Assembly (NCBI RefSeq): GCF_031581025.1
Contig: NZ_JAVLCA010000008.1
Length of the DNA: 64,000 nucleotides
Reading direction: 5' to 3' (one strand)
Source: Salibaculum sp031581025
GTDB taxonomy: Bacteria; Pseudomonadota; Alphaproteobacteria; Rhodobacterales; Rhodobacteraceae
Position 1 is the stretch's first letter. Each line of letters begins with the position of its first letter. Shown here one piece after another: positions 24,323-34,249 of this stretch. Position numbers and translations under genes: made by a program. Under the pieces are notes generated by a model. It saw nothing but the letters and a program-made list of their open reading frames with translations, ran no database searches and had not been told where the DNA came from.

Positions 24323-25411
24323 ATGACGCTTGAACTGAAGGGCGTGACCAAGAGCGTGGAGGGGCAGACCCACATCCACCCCACGGACATGACGCTGGAA
24401 CAGGGTACGATGAACGTGCTGCTGGGGCCGACCCTGTCGGGCAAGACCTCGCTGATGCGGCTGATGGCCGGGCTCGACGCGCCCAACAGCGGCCGGGTCT
24501 ACTGGCGCGGCGAGGACGTGACCGGCATGCGCGTGCAAGACCGCAAGGTCGCGATGGTTTATCAGCAATTCATCAACTACCCCTCGATGACCGTCTACGA
24601 CAACGTTGCCTCGCCCATGCGGCTGCTGGGCATGGACCGCGCCGAGATCGACCGCCGGGTGCGCGAGACCGCCGAACTGATGCAGCTGACCCCGATGCTG
24701 GAGCGCAAGCCGCTAGAACTGTCGGGTGGCCAGCAACAACGCTGCGCCCTTGCGCGCGCGCTGGTCAAGGACGCCGGGCTGGTGCTGCTGGATGAACCCC
24801 TGGCCAACCTCGACTACAAGTTGCGCGAGGAACTGCGCATCGAAATCCCCAAGATATTCGAAGCCGCGGGATCGATCTTCGTCTATGCCACGACCGAACC
24901 GGAAGAGGCTCTGTTGCTGGGTGGCAAGGTCGCCACCCTCTGGGAGGGGCGGATCACCCAGTTCGGCCCGACGCCCGAGGTCTATCGCCAGCCCGTGGAT
25001 GCGACCACGGCGCGGGTGTTCAGCGACCCGCCGATGAATTTTCTTTCCATTTCCAAGACCGGCGACCGGATCATGTTCGGCGGCGGCCAGAGCGCGGCGG
25101 CGACGGGCAAGCTGGCCGATTTGCCCGACGGGCGCTACACCGCCGGGTTCCGGCCCAATCACCTGGAGATCGGCAAGCATGCCGCCGACGCGTTGGAGTT
25201 TCGCGCCACGCTGAGCGTGACCGAGCTGACCGGGTCCGAGACCTTCGTGCACTTGGATCACCATGGCGAGCGCTGGGTCGGTCTGATTCACGGGGTGCAT
25301 GAGCTGGCGCTGGGCGCGGAGCTGAGCGTCTGGCTGGACCCGCGCCATGTTTACATCTTCGGCGAGGACGGCAGCTTGGTCGCCCCCGCCGCCTATGCGC
25401 TCGCTGCCTGA
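24323..25411 (+). CDS. glpS: Glycerol ABC transporter ATP-binding protein GlpS
   Basis: 362 residues, one of two different ATPases of the GlpPQSTUV-type glycerol importer known from Rhizobium. ATG 24323 follows AGGAGGAGAGG. Walker A is GPTLSGKT (35-42), the signature LSGGQ is intact (133-137) and Walker B is LVLLDEP (153-159). The switch (H-loop) histidine is absent: the segment reads VYATTEPEEA with Thr191 where His is expected. A C-terminal MalK-like regulatory domain covers about 235-355. Together with the opposite defect in GlpT, this implies one working and one degenerate ATP site. Confidence 0.92.
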   Translation: MTLELKGVTKSVEGQTHIHPTDMTLEQGTMNVLLGPTLSGKTSLMRLMAGLDAPNSGRVYWRGEDVTGMRVQDRKVAMVYQQFINYPSMTVYDNVASPMRLLGMDRAEIDRRVRETAELMQLTPMLERKPLELSGGQQQRCALARALVKDAGLVLLDEPLANLDYKLREELRIEIPKIFEAAGSIFVYATTEPEEALLLGGKVATLWEGRITQFGPTPEVYRQPVDATTARVFSDPPMNFLSISKTGDRIMFGGGQSAAATGKLADLPDGRYTAGFRPNHLEIGKHAADALEFRATLSVTELTGSETFVHLDHHGERWVGLIHGVHELALGAELSVWLDPRHVYIFGEDGSLVAPAAYALAA

Positions 25412-25422
25412 GGGAGGAACCG

Positions 25423-26498
25423 ATGGCCAAGATCACGCTCGACAATCTCGCGCATTCCTATCTGCCGAACCCGGCCTCGGAGGCGGATTTCGCGCTCAAG
25501 GAACTCAACCACGACTGGGAGGACGGCGCGGCCTACGCGTTGCTCGGCTCCTCGGGCTGCGGCAAGTCCACGCTTTTGAACATCATCTCGGGGCTGCTCC
25601 AGCCCAGCCAGGGCCGCATCCTGTTCGACGGAGAGGACGTCACTCATGCCCCCACGACGGAACGCAATATCGCGCAGGTGTTCCAGTTCCCGGTGGTCTA
25701 CGACACCATGACGGTTCAGGATAATCTGGCCTTTCCCCTGCGCAACCGCGGCCGGGACGAGGGTTACGTCGCTCAGCGCGTGCAGGACATCGCCCACATG
25801 ATCGGCATGGAGGGCGTGCTGCGCCGCAAGGCGCAAGGCCTGACGGCCGACGCCAAGCAGAAGATCAGCCTGGGACGCGGCATGGTGCGCGAGGATGTCA
25901 ACGCGCTGCTGTTCGACGAGCCGCTGACTGTGATCGACCCGCACATGAAGTGGGAGTTGCGCACGCAGCTCAAGACCCTGCACCGCGATTTCGGCCATAC
26001 CATGATCTACGTCACTCACGACCAGACCGAGGCGCTGACCTTCGCCGACAAGGTGGTCGTGATGTATGACGGCCGCGTGGTGCAGATCGGCACGCCCGAA
26101 GAACTGTTCGAACGGCCCGAACATACCTTCGTAGGCTATTTCATCGGTTCGCCGGGCATGAATGTCATCCCCGCGCAGGTTCAGGGCAACCGCGCTGTCG
26201 TCAACGGTTCGGACATCCCGCTGGGGCAGGCCTACCGGCCGCCCGAGGGCAAGGTGGAGATCGGCGTGCGTCCCGAATACGCGCGTCTGTCGCAGACCGA
26301 AGGCCTGCCGGTGCAGGTGCGCCGGGTCGAGGATGTCGGCCGGCACAAGATCATCCGCGCGGATTTCTTCGGCCAGGACATCAACATCATCGCAGGCGAG
26401 GACGACCACGTCAGCGCCGACATGAACCGCGTCACCTTCGATGCGGACCACGTCAACGTCTACGCCAACGACTGGCGGGTGCAGGGGGAGGCCGCGTG

Positions 26499-26499
<1 letters not shown>
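25423..26499 (+). CDS. glpT: Glycerol ABC transporter ATP-binding protein GlpT
   Basis: 358 residues, second ATPase of the importer; not the GlpT antiporter of E. coli. Walker A GSSGCGKST (42-50), Walker B ALLFDEP and the switch His199 (YVTHDQTEA) are intact. The ABC signature is not: LTADAKQ (140-146) replaces LSGGQ. A C-terminal OB-like regulatory domain (about 235-350) follows. The start ATG 25423 is 11 bases after glpS, with GGAGG. Its TGA overlaps the glpP ATG by one base. The motif loss mirrors that in GlpS. Confidence 0.92.
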
Positions 26500-27368
<869 letters not shown>

Positions 27369-27371
27369 CCC

Positions 27372-28223
27372 ATGACCGACATGACCGCCTCCAAGGTATC
27401 CAGCCGACCCAGGGGCCTGCTTCGGATCAACAGTCGCCTCGTGGTGATGACCCTCTACCTCGTCTTCCTGATGCTGCCGATCTACTGGCTGCTCAACATG
27501 AGCTTCAAGACGAACTCGGAGATCCTGAGCACCTTCTCGTTGTGGCCCCGCGACCTGACCTTCGCGAACTATGTCACCATCCTGACCGACCCGGCGTGGT
27601 ATACGGGCTACATCAACTCGATCATCTACGTCACGATGAACACGGTGATCAGCCTGGCGGTGGCGCTGCCGGCGGCCTATGCCTTCTCGCGCTACCACTT
27701 CATGGGCGACAAGCACCTGTTTTTCTGGCTGCTGACCAATCGCATGGCGCCGCCCGCGGTCTTTGCCCTGCCGTTCTTCCAACTCTACAGTTCGGTCGGC
27801 CTGTTCGACACGCATATCGCGGTGGCCTTGGCACATACGCTGTTCAACGTGCCCCTTGCGGTCTGGATCCTCGAAGGCTTCATGCGCGGCGTGCCCCGCG
27901 AGATCGACGAGACCGCCTATATCGACGGCTACGGCTTCGGGCGCTTCTTCGTGAAGATCTTCATGCCGCTGATCGCCAGCGGGATCGGCGTCGCGGCCTT
28001 CTTCTGCTTTATGTTTTCCTGGGTCGAGCTGCTGCTGTCGCGCACCCTGACCAGCGTCGATGCCAAACCCATCGCCGCCACGATGACCCGGACCGTGGGC
28101 GCCTCGGGAGTCGACTGGGGCGTGCTGGCCGCCGCGGGCGTGCTGACGATCCTGCCCGGCGCCCTGGTGATCTATTTCGTGCGCAACTTCATCGCCAAGG
28201 GCTTTGCCCTGGGCCGCGTCTAA
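27372..28223 (+). CDS. glpQ: Glycerol ABC transporter permease GlpQ
   Basis: 283 residues, MalG-type permease with about six membrane helices; the first starts near residue 23. The EAA loop is EIDETAYIDGYGFGRFFVKIFMPL. It forms the membrane channel with GlpP. The name follows the Rhizobium glycerol transporter, not the GlpQ phosphodiesterase of E. coli. It starts three bases after glpP and ends 13 bases before glpU. Confidence 0.92.
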   Translation: MTDMTASKVSSRPRGLLRINSRLVVMTLYLVFLMLPIYWLLNMSFKTNSEILSTFSLWPRDLTFANYVTILTDPAWYTGYINSIIYVTMNTVISLAVALPAAYAFSRYHFMGDKHLFFWLLTNRMAPPAVFALPFFQLYSSVGLFDTHIAVALAHTLFNVPLAVWILEGFMRGVPREIDETAYIDGYGFGRFFVKIFMPLIASGIGVAAFFCFMFSWVELLLSRTLTSVDAKPIAATMTRTVGASGVDWGVLAAAGVLTILPGALVIYFVRNFIAKGFALGRV

Positions 28224-28236
28224 GGGAGGACGAAAC

Positions 28237-28509
28237 ATGGCATGGATGGCATGGACCTGGCCGACGGCGATCTTCTTCATGGTCATCGCCGGTCTGTTGA
28301 TCACCTTCTCGGTGCTCGCGATCAAGTTTCCGGAAACCCCGCGCCGCGGTATCCTGCGGATCGACACAACGCGCGGCGACCGGCTTTTCATCACTCTTGT
28401 GGGCTCGGCCTTCATCAACCTGGCCTGGCTCGGACTCGTGGGGGCACAGCAACCCTATGCCCTCGTCGTCTGCTTGATTTACGCCCTCGCGGTCTTCCGC
28501 TGGGTCTGA
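28237..28509 (+). CDS. glpU: DUF2160 membrane protein GlpU
   Basis: 90 residues with two to three hydrophobic segments (about 7-28, 48-66 and 70-87), MAWMAWTWPTAIFFMVIAGL at the start and GDRLFITLVGSAFINLAWLG in the second helix. DUF2160 proteins occur in glycerol ABC clusters as GlpU; their role in transport is not established. ATG 28237 follows AGGGAGGACG. Confidence 0.85.
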   Translation: MAWMAWTWPTAIFFMVIAGLLITFSVLAIKFPETPRRGILRIDTTRGDRLFITLVGSAFINLAWLGLVGAQQPYALVVCLIYALAVFRWV

Positions 28510-28591
28510 TCGGGCACTGGCGCGGCCGGAAAAGGAGGGGGCCGGTTTCGAACAATTCCCCTCACGCAACGGTTCAAAGGGAGGACACCAA

Positions 28592-30295
28592 ATGAACCTC
28601 AAGTTCAAACTGACCACCGCCACGGCGGCGCTTATGGCGCTTTCCGGGCAGGCGATGGCCGACATGGAGGCCGCGCGCGGTTTCCTGGACGAGAATATCG
28701 ACCGCTCGGCGCTGAGCCGCGAGGCTCAGGAAGCAGAGATGCAGTGGTTCGTAGACGCCGCCGAACCCTATCAGGGCATGGAGATCAACGTCGTCTCGGA
28801 AACCATCGCGACGCATGAATACGAAAGCCAGGTCCTCGCGCCAGCTTTCACGGCGATCACCGGGATCGAGGTGACCCACGACCTGATCGGCGAGGGTGAC
28901 GTCGTCGAACGCCTGCAGACCCAGATGCAGACCGGCGAGAACGTCTATGACATGTATGTCAACGACGCCGACCTGATCGGCACGCACTGGCGCTATCAGC
29001 AGGTCCGCAACCTGACCGACTGGATGGACGGTGAGGGTGCCGCGGTCACCAACCCGGATCTGGACCTCGAGGATTTCATCGGCACCTCATCGGCCACCGG
29101 ACCTGACGGCAAGCTCTACCAGCTGCCCGTGCAGCAGTTCGCCAATGTGTACTGGTTCCGCCATGACTGGTTCACCGATCCCGAGATCATGGCCGATTTC
29201 GAAGAGGAATACGGCTACGAACTCGGCGTTCCGGTCAACTGGGCGGCTTACGAGGACATCGCCGAGTTCTTCACCGGTCGCGAGATCGACGGCCAGGAGG
29301 TCTATGGCAACATGGACTACGGCCGCAAGCACCCCAGCCTTGGCTGGCGCTTCACCGACGCCTGGATGTCGATGGCCGGGATGGGCGACACGGGTCTGCC
29401 GAACGGCGTTCCGGTCGACGAATGGGGCATCCGCGTCAACGACGACGCCCAGCCGGTCGGCTCCTGCATGGACCGGGGCGGCGCCACGAACAGCCCCGCG
29501 GCCGTCTATGCCATCGACAAGTACAAGAATTGGCTGGAAAACTACGCGCCGCCGGAAGCCGCCGGCATGACCTTCTCCGAGGCCGGTCCGGTTCCGGGTC
29601 AGGGGGCCATCGCGCAGCAGATGTTCCTTTACACCACCTTCGTCGCCTCGCTGGTCGACGAGGACCTGCCGGTTATGAACGAGGACGGCACGCCGAAATG
29701 GCGCCTCGCTCCCAGCCCGCACGGGGCCTACTGGGAAGAGGGCATGAAGGTCGGCTATCAGGACGTGGGCTCGGCCACCCTGATGAAGTCCACGCCCGTT
29801 GACCGCGCGCAGGCCGCCTGGCTCTATGCGCAGTTCATCGCCTCCAAGACGGTGGACGTGGAGAAGTCGCACTACGGGCTGACCTTCATTCGCGAAAGCA
29901 CCATCGAGCACGACAGCTTCACCGAACGCGCGCCGCGCCTCGGCGGCCTGGTCGAGTTCTATCGTTCGCCCGCGCGCGAAAACTGGACCGACACGGGCTT
30001 CAACGTGCCGGACTACCCGCGCCTCGCGCAGCTGTGGTGGCAGAACATCGGCGACGCGTCCTCGGGCGCCAAGACCCCGAAAGAGGCGCTGGACGCCCTG
30101 TGCGAGCAGCAGGAGGACGTCATGGAGCGTCTCGAGCGTGCCGGTGTCCAGGGTGATATCGGGCCCGCGATGAACGAGGCGCGCGACCCCGAGTACTGGC
30201 TCGCTCAGGAGGGCGCGCCGAAGCCCGCGCTCGACAACGAGGACCCCGAGCCGGTCACCGTCAAGTACGACGAGTTGATCGAGTCCTGGAAGTGA
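28592..30295 (+). CDS. glpV: Glycerol ABC transporter substrate-binding protein GlpV
   Basis: 567 residues, an unusually long extracellular binding protein of the family-1 type. The signal peptide (MNLKFKLTTATAALMALSGQ, cleavage near Ala-Met-Ala) delivers it to the periplasm. The sequence runs from EINVVSETIATHEYESQV through NVYDMYVNDADLIGTHW to a long C-terminal lobe. The order and the dual ATPases fit the Rhizobium GlpV glycerol-binding protein. ATG 28592 follows AGGGAGGA. A large hairpin follows its stop, which may lower transcription into glpK. Confidence 0.9.
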   Translation: MNLKFKLTTATAALMALSGQAMADMEAARGFLDENIDRSALSREAQEAEMQWFVDAAEPYQGMEINVVSETIATHEYESQVLAPAFTAITGIEVTHDLIGEGDVVERLQTQMQTGENVYDMYVNDADLIGTHWRYQQVRNLTDWMDGEGAAVTNPDLDLEDFIGTSSATGPDGKLYQLPVQQFANVYWFRHDWFTDPEIMADFEEEYGYELGVPVNWAAYEDIAEFFTGREIDGQEVYGNMDYGRKHPSLGWRFTDAWMSMAGMGDTGLPNGVPVDEWGIRVNDDAQPVGSCMDRGGATNSPAAVYAIDKYKNWLENYAPPEAAGMTFSEAGPVPGQGAIAQQMFLYTTFVASLVDEDLPVMNEDGTPKWRLAPSPHGAYWEEGMKVGYQDVGSATLMKSTPVDRAQAAWLYAQFIASKTVDVEKSHYGLTFIRESTIEHDSFTERAPRLGGLVEFYRSPARENWTDTGFNVPDYPRLAQLWWQNIGDASSGAKTPKEALDALCEQQEDVMERLERAGVQGDIGPAMNEARDPEYWLAQEGAPKPALDNEDPEPVTVKYDELIESWK

Positions 30296-30300
30296 CGACA

Positions 30301-30333
30301 GGTGCCGGGGCGCGCGCCGCGCGCCCCGGTGCC
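30301..30333 (+). terminator. Long GC hairpin after glpV
   Basis: GGTGCCGGGGCGCGCG and its near complement form a stem of up to 16 bp, with two G-T pairs, five bases after the glpV stop. No T-run follows. It is likely an attenuator or mRNA-stabilising stem between the highly expressed binding protein and glpK. Confidence 0.5.
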
Positions 30334-30344
30334 AGTTGCCTGCG

Positions 30345-30408
30345 TCATCATCCGGCTTGACCGGATGATCTCTTGGCCGGAGATCCCCGGGTCAGGCCCG
30401 GGGATGAC
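30345..30408 (+). repeat. REP-like palindromic pair between glpV and glpK
   Basis: Two palindromes stand in tandem: TCATCCGG/CCGGATGA (30348-30368) and ATCCCCGGG/CCCGGGGAT (30383-30405). The second, with its flanks, is a form I know as a dispersed palindromic unit in alphaproteobacterial genomes. A copy count needs the whole genome. Confidence 0.55.
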
Positions 30409-30432
30409 CAGCAAAAGGAACGGACCCTTCCC

Positions 30433-31920
30433 ATGACCCATGTACTCGCCATCGACCAAGGCACCACATCATCCCGCGCGATCATCTTCGATGCCACGAT
30501 GGGCATCGCGGCGACCGCGCAAGAGGAGTTTACCCAGCATTTTCCCGAAAGCGGCTGGGTCGAACACGACCCCGAGGAAATCTGGGCCACGACCGCGGGC
30601 ACCTGCCGCGCCGCCATCGAGAAGGCCGGCCTGACCCCGGGGCAGATCGCCGCCATAGGCATCACAAACCAGCGCGAGACCACGCTGGTCTGGGACCGCG
30701 CCACCGGCAAGCCGATCCACAACGCCATCGTCTGGCAGGACCGCCGCACGGCCGATTACTGCGCCGAGTTGCGCGCCGCGGGCCATGACAAGACGATCAC
30801 CGCCCGCACGGGCCTTCTGGCCGATCCCTATTTCTCGGGCACCAAGCTGAAATGGATTCTCGACCGGGTCGAGGGGGCCCGCGACCGGGCGCGCCGGGGC
30901 GAGCTGCTCTTCGGCACCGTCGATACCTGGCTGATCTGGAAGCTGACCGGCGGCGCGGCCCATGTCACGGACGCGACCAATGCCGCGCGCACCATGCTCT
31001 ATGACATTCACAAAGGACGCTGGTCCACCACGATCTGCGAGTTGTTCGACATCCCCCCGCAGATGCTGCCCGAAGTCCGGGACTGCGCCGCCGATTTCGG
31101 CATGACCCGGCCCGATCTGTTCGGCGGGGAGGTGCCGATCCTTGGCGTTGCCGGCGATCAGCAGGCGGCGACCCTGGGCCAGGCTTGTTTCCAGCCGGGG
31201 ATGCTGAAATCGACCTATGGCACGGGCTGCTTTGCCCTCATGAACACGGGCAAGACGCCCGTGGCCTCGAAGAACCACCTGCTTACGACCATCGCCTATC
31301 AGCTGGACGGTACCCCGACCTATGCGCTCGAAGGCTCGATCTTCATCGCTGGGGCGGTGGTGCAATGGCTGCGCGACGGGCTGCGGATCATCCGCGATGC
31401 GGGCGAGACCCAGCCACTGGCCGAGGTCGCCGATCCGACCCAGGAGGTCACGCTGGTGCCCGCCTTCACCGGGCTGGGCGCCCCCTACTGGAACGCCGAA
31501 TGCCGCGGGGCCGTCTTCGGGCTGACCCGCTCCAGCGGCCCCGCCGAACTGGCCCGAGCCGCGCTGGAAAGCGTCGGCTACCAGACCCGCGATCTGCTGG
31601 AGGCCATGCAGGCCGATTGGCAGGCCGAGGGGACGCGCCCTACCCTTAGGGTGGACGGCGGCATGACGGCCAGCGACTGGGCGATGCAGTTCCTGTCGGA
31701 CATTATCGACGCGCCGGTGGACCGGCCCGAGGTTCTGGAAACCACGGCGCTGGGCGCGGCCTGGCTGGCCGGGCAGCGCGCTGGGGTTTACCCGGACATG
31801 GACGCCTTCGCGCAGGGATGGCGGGTGGACCGCACCTTCACCCCTGCGATGGACGCGGCCACCCGGCAGCGCAAGTGCGCAGCCTGGGCGCGGGCAGTCG
31901 ATGCCACGCTGCGGTATTGA
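30433..31920 (+). CDS. glpK: Glycerol kinase
   Basis: GlpK phosphorylates glycerol to sn-glycerol-3-phosphate in the cytoplasm, trapping it after uptake. The 495-residue product begins MTHVLAIDQGTTSSRAIIFD, the FGGY phosphate-binding loop. It contains NQRETTLVWDRATGKPIHNAIVWQDRR and the C-terminal VDGGMTASDWAMQFLSDI. ATG 30433 gives the standard start. It sits downstream of glpV across a hairpin and a REP-like repeat, so its level may be set apart from the transporter. fbp follows four bases later. Confidence 0.96.
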   Translation: MTHVLAIDQGTTSSRAIIFDATMGIAATAQEEFTQHFPESGWVEHDPEEIWATTAGTCRAAIEKAGLTPGQIAAIGITNQRETTLVWDRATGKPIHNAIVWQDRRTADYCAELRAAGHDKTITARTGLLADPYFSGTKLKWILDRVEGARDRARRGELLFGTVDTWLIWKLTGGAAHVTDATNAARTMLYDIHKGRWSTTICELFDIPPQMLPEVRDCAADFGMTRPDLFGGEVPILGVAGDQQAATLGQACFQPGMLKSTYGTGCFALMNTGKTPVASKNHLLTTIAYQLDGTPTYALEGSIFIAGAVVQWLRDGLRIIRDAGETQPLAEVADPTQEVTLVPAFTGLGAPYWNAECRGAVFGLTRSSGPAELARAALESVGYQTRDLLEAMQADWQAEGTRPTLRVDGGMTASDWAMQFLSDIIDAPVDRPEVLETTALGAAWLAGQRAGVYPDMDAFAQGWRVDRTFTPAMDAATRQRKCAAWARAVDATLRY

Positions 31921-31924
31921 CCCC

Positions 31925-32908
31925 GTGACCGATCCACACCCGACCCTGCGCCGGTTCCTGACCCGTCAGGCCGGCCCCATCGACCCGAGCCTGGTCTTTC
32001 TGATCGAGGATATCGCCTCGGCCTGCCGGGCGATCGGCAACACGCTGCGCAACGCCGCCTTCGAGGGGGCACAGGGCAGCGCGGGGGCGGTCAACGTCCA
32101 GGGCGAGGACCAGAAGAAGCTGGACCTGATCGCCGATGACATCATCGCGCGCAGCTGCGAGAACTCGCCCGACCTCGCCGCCCTTGTCAGCGAGGAGCGC
32201 GAGGCCGCGCATTGGCTGAAATCGCCCGTCGCAGGGGGTTACCTGCTGTTCTACGATCCGTTGGACGGGTCGTCGAACGTCGATGTCAACCTCTCGGTCG
32301 GCTCGATCTTCTCGGTCACACGGGTCGCGGCGGATGGCGATACAGGCGTTCTCAAACGCGGCACTGACCAGCGCTGCGCGGCCTATGCCCTTTACGGTCC
32401 AACGATGATGTTCGTCCTCAGCCTCGGAGAGGGGGTCTATGGATTTTCCTGTGAATACGGCACCGGCGATTTCCGCCTGACCCACGCCCGCATGACTATC
32501 CCCGAACAGACCAGCGAATTCGCGATCAATGCGTCGCGGCAACGCTTCTGGCCCGCCCCAATCCGCGCCTACGTCGCGGACTGTCTGGCCGGGGAAACCG
32601 GTCCGCGTGGGCGCGATTTCAACATGCGCTGGACGGCCTCGATGGTGGCCGATGTCCATCGCATTCTGACGCGCGGGGGAATCTTTCTCTATCCTGCCGA
32701 TGCCGACAACCATGACGCAGGCGGCAAGCTGCGCCTGCTCTACGAGGCCAACCCCATGGCCTTTCTCATAGAACAGGCCGGGGGGGCCGCGACCCTGGGC
32801 ACCGGGCGCATCCTCGACCTGCCGCCCGAGGGCCACCACCAACGCGTGCCCGTTTTCCTGGGCTCGGCCGCCGAAGTGGCCCGGCTGGACGGGTATCACG
32901 TCCCATGA
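31925..32908 (+). CDS. fbp: Fructose-1,6-bisphosphatase, class I
   Basis: The 327-residue enzyme removes phosphate from fructose-1,6-bisphosphate, the committed gluconeogenic step. Class I identity is clear from LFYDPLDGSSNVDVNLSVGS (Asp111 and Asp114 as metal ligands) and VSEEREA. It is not the class II GlpX, which would be the familiar glp-linked phosphatase. GTG 31925 starts four bases after glpK; the stop overlaps the next gene by four bases. Placing it in the glycerol transcript gives triose phosphate made from glycerol a direct route to hexose phosphate. Confidence 0.94.
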   Translation: MTDPHPTLRRFLTRQAGPIDPSLVFLIEDIASACRAIGNTLRNAAFEGAQGSAGAVNVQGEDQKKLDLIADDIIARSCENSPDLAALVSEEREAAHWLKSPVAGGYLLFYDPLDGSSNVDVNLSVGSIFSVTRVAADGDTGVLKRGTDQRCAAYALYGPTMMFVLSLGEGVYGFSCEYGTGDFRLTHARMTIPEQTSEFAINASRQRFWPAPIRAYVADCLAGETGPRGRDFNMRWTASMVADVHRILTRGGIFLYPADADNHDAGGKLRLLYEANPMAFLIEQAGGAATLGTGRILDLPPEGHHQRVPVFLGSAAEVARLDGYHVP

Positions 32909-34047
32909 CTGCCTTCGGCTTGACCGCTCCGCAGGGCACGCTGTTCGGGCGCGGCACCCGCGACGCGGCGGCCGGGCGGCTGGCTGCCATAGGCCGGCGA
33001 GTCGTTCTGGTGCGGGGGCGCGCGGTCGCCTGGGTCGACGACCTGCACGACGCCCTGATCGGCCAGGACTGCACGGTCGAGACCGTGGTATCGAGAGGGG
33101 AACCCGACCTGCACGCGGTGCGACAGGGCGTGGCCGCGGCCCGCGCCCATTCTGCCGACTGCGTGGTTGCCGTTGGCGGCGGCGCGGTAATCGATCTGGG
33201 CAAGGCCATTGCCGGGCTTTGCCCCAGCGCGGGGGACGTTGCCGACTACCTGCCATCGGACGGCACCCCGGCGCGGCAGATCGCGGACCCCCTTTCCATG
33301 GTCGCGATCCCGACGACCGCCGGAACCGGTGCCGAGGCCACGCGCAATGCCGTGATCGGTGTGCCGCAAGACCGCGCCAAGATCAGCCTGCGCGACGCGC
33401 GCCTCGTTCCTGACCTGGCGATCGTCGATCCCGCCCTGACCGACGGCGCGCCCCGTGGGCTGACCCTGGCCAGCGGGCTGGATGCCATCACCCAACTGAT
33501 CGAGAGCGCCCTGAGTTGCCGCGCCACGCCCATTACCGACGCGCTGACCCGTGCAGCGCTTCCCCCCGCCATTGCGGCGCTGGAAATCCTGATGCGGGCC
33601 GAGGACCCGGCCGCGCGGGACGACATGGCCCGAGCCAGCTACCTCAGCGGCCTGGCGCTGGCCAATTCCGGGCTGGGGGTCGTTCATGGCCTGGCTTCGA
33701 TCATTGGCGGGCGCGGCGGGGCGCACGGCGCGATTTGTGGCCGCCTCCTGCCGGCGGCGCTTGAGGGGAACATGGCGGCGCTCCGGGCGCGGGGTCTCGC
33801 AACGACGCGCATCAGCGAGATCGACGCGCTGCTTAGCCAGCAGCTCGGCGATGGGCAACAAGACGGCCGCAAGGCCCTGTGTGGCTTCGTAGATGGCCAC
33901 GGCCTTCCCACCCTTGCGGGCCTTGGCGTGGGCGCAGAAGACAAAACGCAGGTGGCGCACAAGGCCCTGTCGGCGTCCTCGACCCGGGCCAATCCCGTCC
34001 CTTTGACCGAGAACGAGATCGCCGAAATTCTTGACCGCACCGATTGA
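32905..34047 (+). CDS. Iron-containing alcohol dehydrogenase
   Basis: 380 residues, group III (Fe-ADH) fold. The N-terminal NAD domain has VAVGGGAVIDLGKAIAG and IPTTAGTGAEATRNAVI; the C-terminal helical domain carries the metal site. Asp193, His261 and His274 match metal ligands, but the ligand usually at Asp+4 is Gln197 (GLDAITQLIES). A Gln here also marks a known-looking subgroup, so activity is not excluded. The substrate is unknown. Translational coupling to fbp (ATGA) and the glycerol context suggest a small polyol or aldehyde related to glycerol use. Confidence 0.85.
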   Translation: MTAFGLTAPQGTLFGRGTRDAAAGRLAAIGRRVVLVRGRAVAWVDDLHDALIGQDCTVETVVSRGEPDLHAVRQGVAAARAHSADCVVAVGGGAVIDLGKAIAGLCPSAGDVADYLPSDGTPARQIADPLSMVAIPTTAGTGAEATRNAVIGVPQDRAKISLRDARLVPDLAIVDPALTDGAPRGLTLASGLDAITQLIESALSCRATPITDALTRAALPPAIAALEILMRAEDPAARDDMARASYLSGLALANSGLGVVHGLASIIGGRGGAHGAICGRLLPAALEGNMAALRARGLATTRISEIDALLSQQLGDGQQDGRKALCGFVDGHGLPTLAGLGVGAEDKTQVAHKALSASSTRANPVPLTENEIAEILDRTD

Positions 34048-34249
34048 ACGCCGACCGGCGGCGCGTCGGGTGAACACCGGCGAGCCGCGAGGCAAGACTG
34101 CCGCGGTTCGCCGCTCTGGTCATCAGGCGCACCACGGTGCAACCTGCGCCGGGTGCCATGCCCCGTCCGCGCGGCCCTGTCGGGTCTGGCCATTTCCCCG
34201 GTTTTGGCAATAGCCTGCGCGGGCGAGGCTGCGAGGGAAGATCACGGGC

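Noticed and set aside
31925..32908. Naming this gene glpX because of its glycerol neighbours
   Set aside because: The motifs (YDPLDGSSNVD, VSEERE) are class I FBPase, not the class II GlpX.
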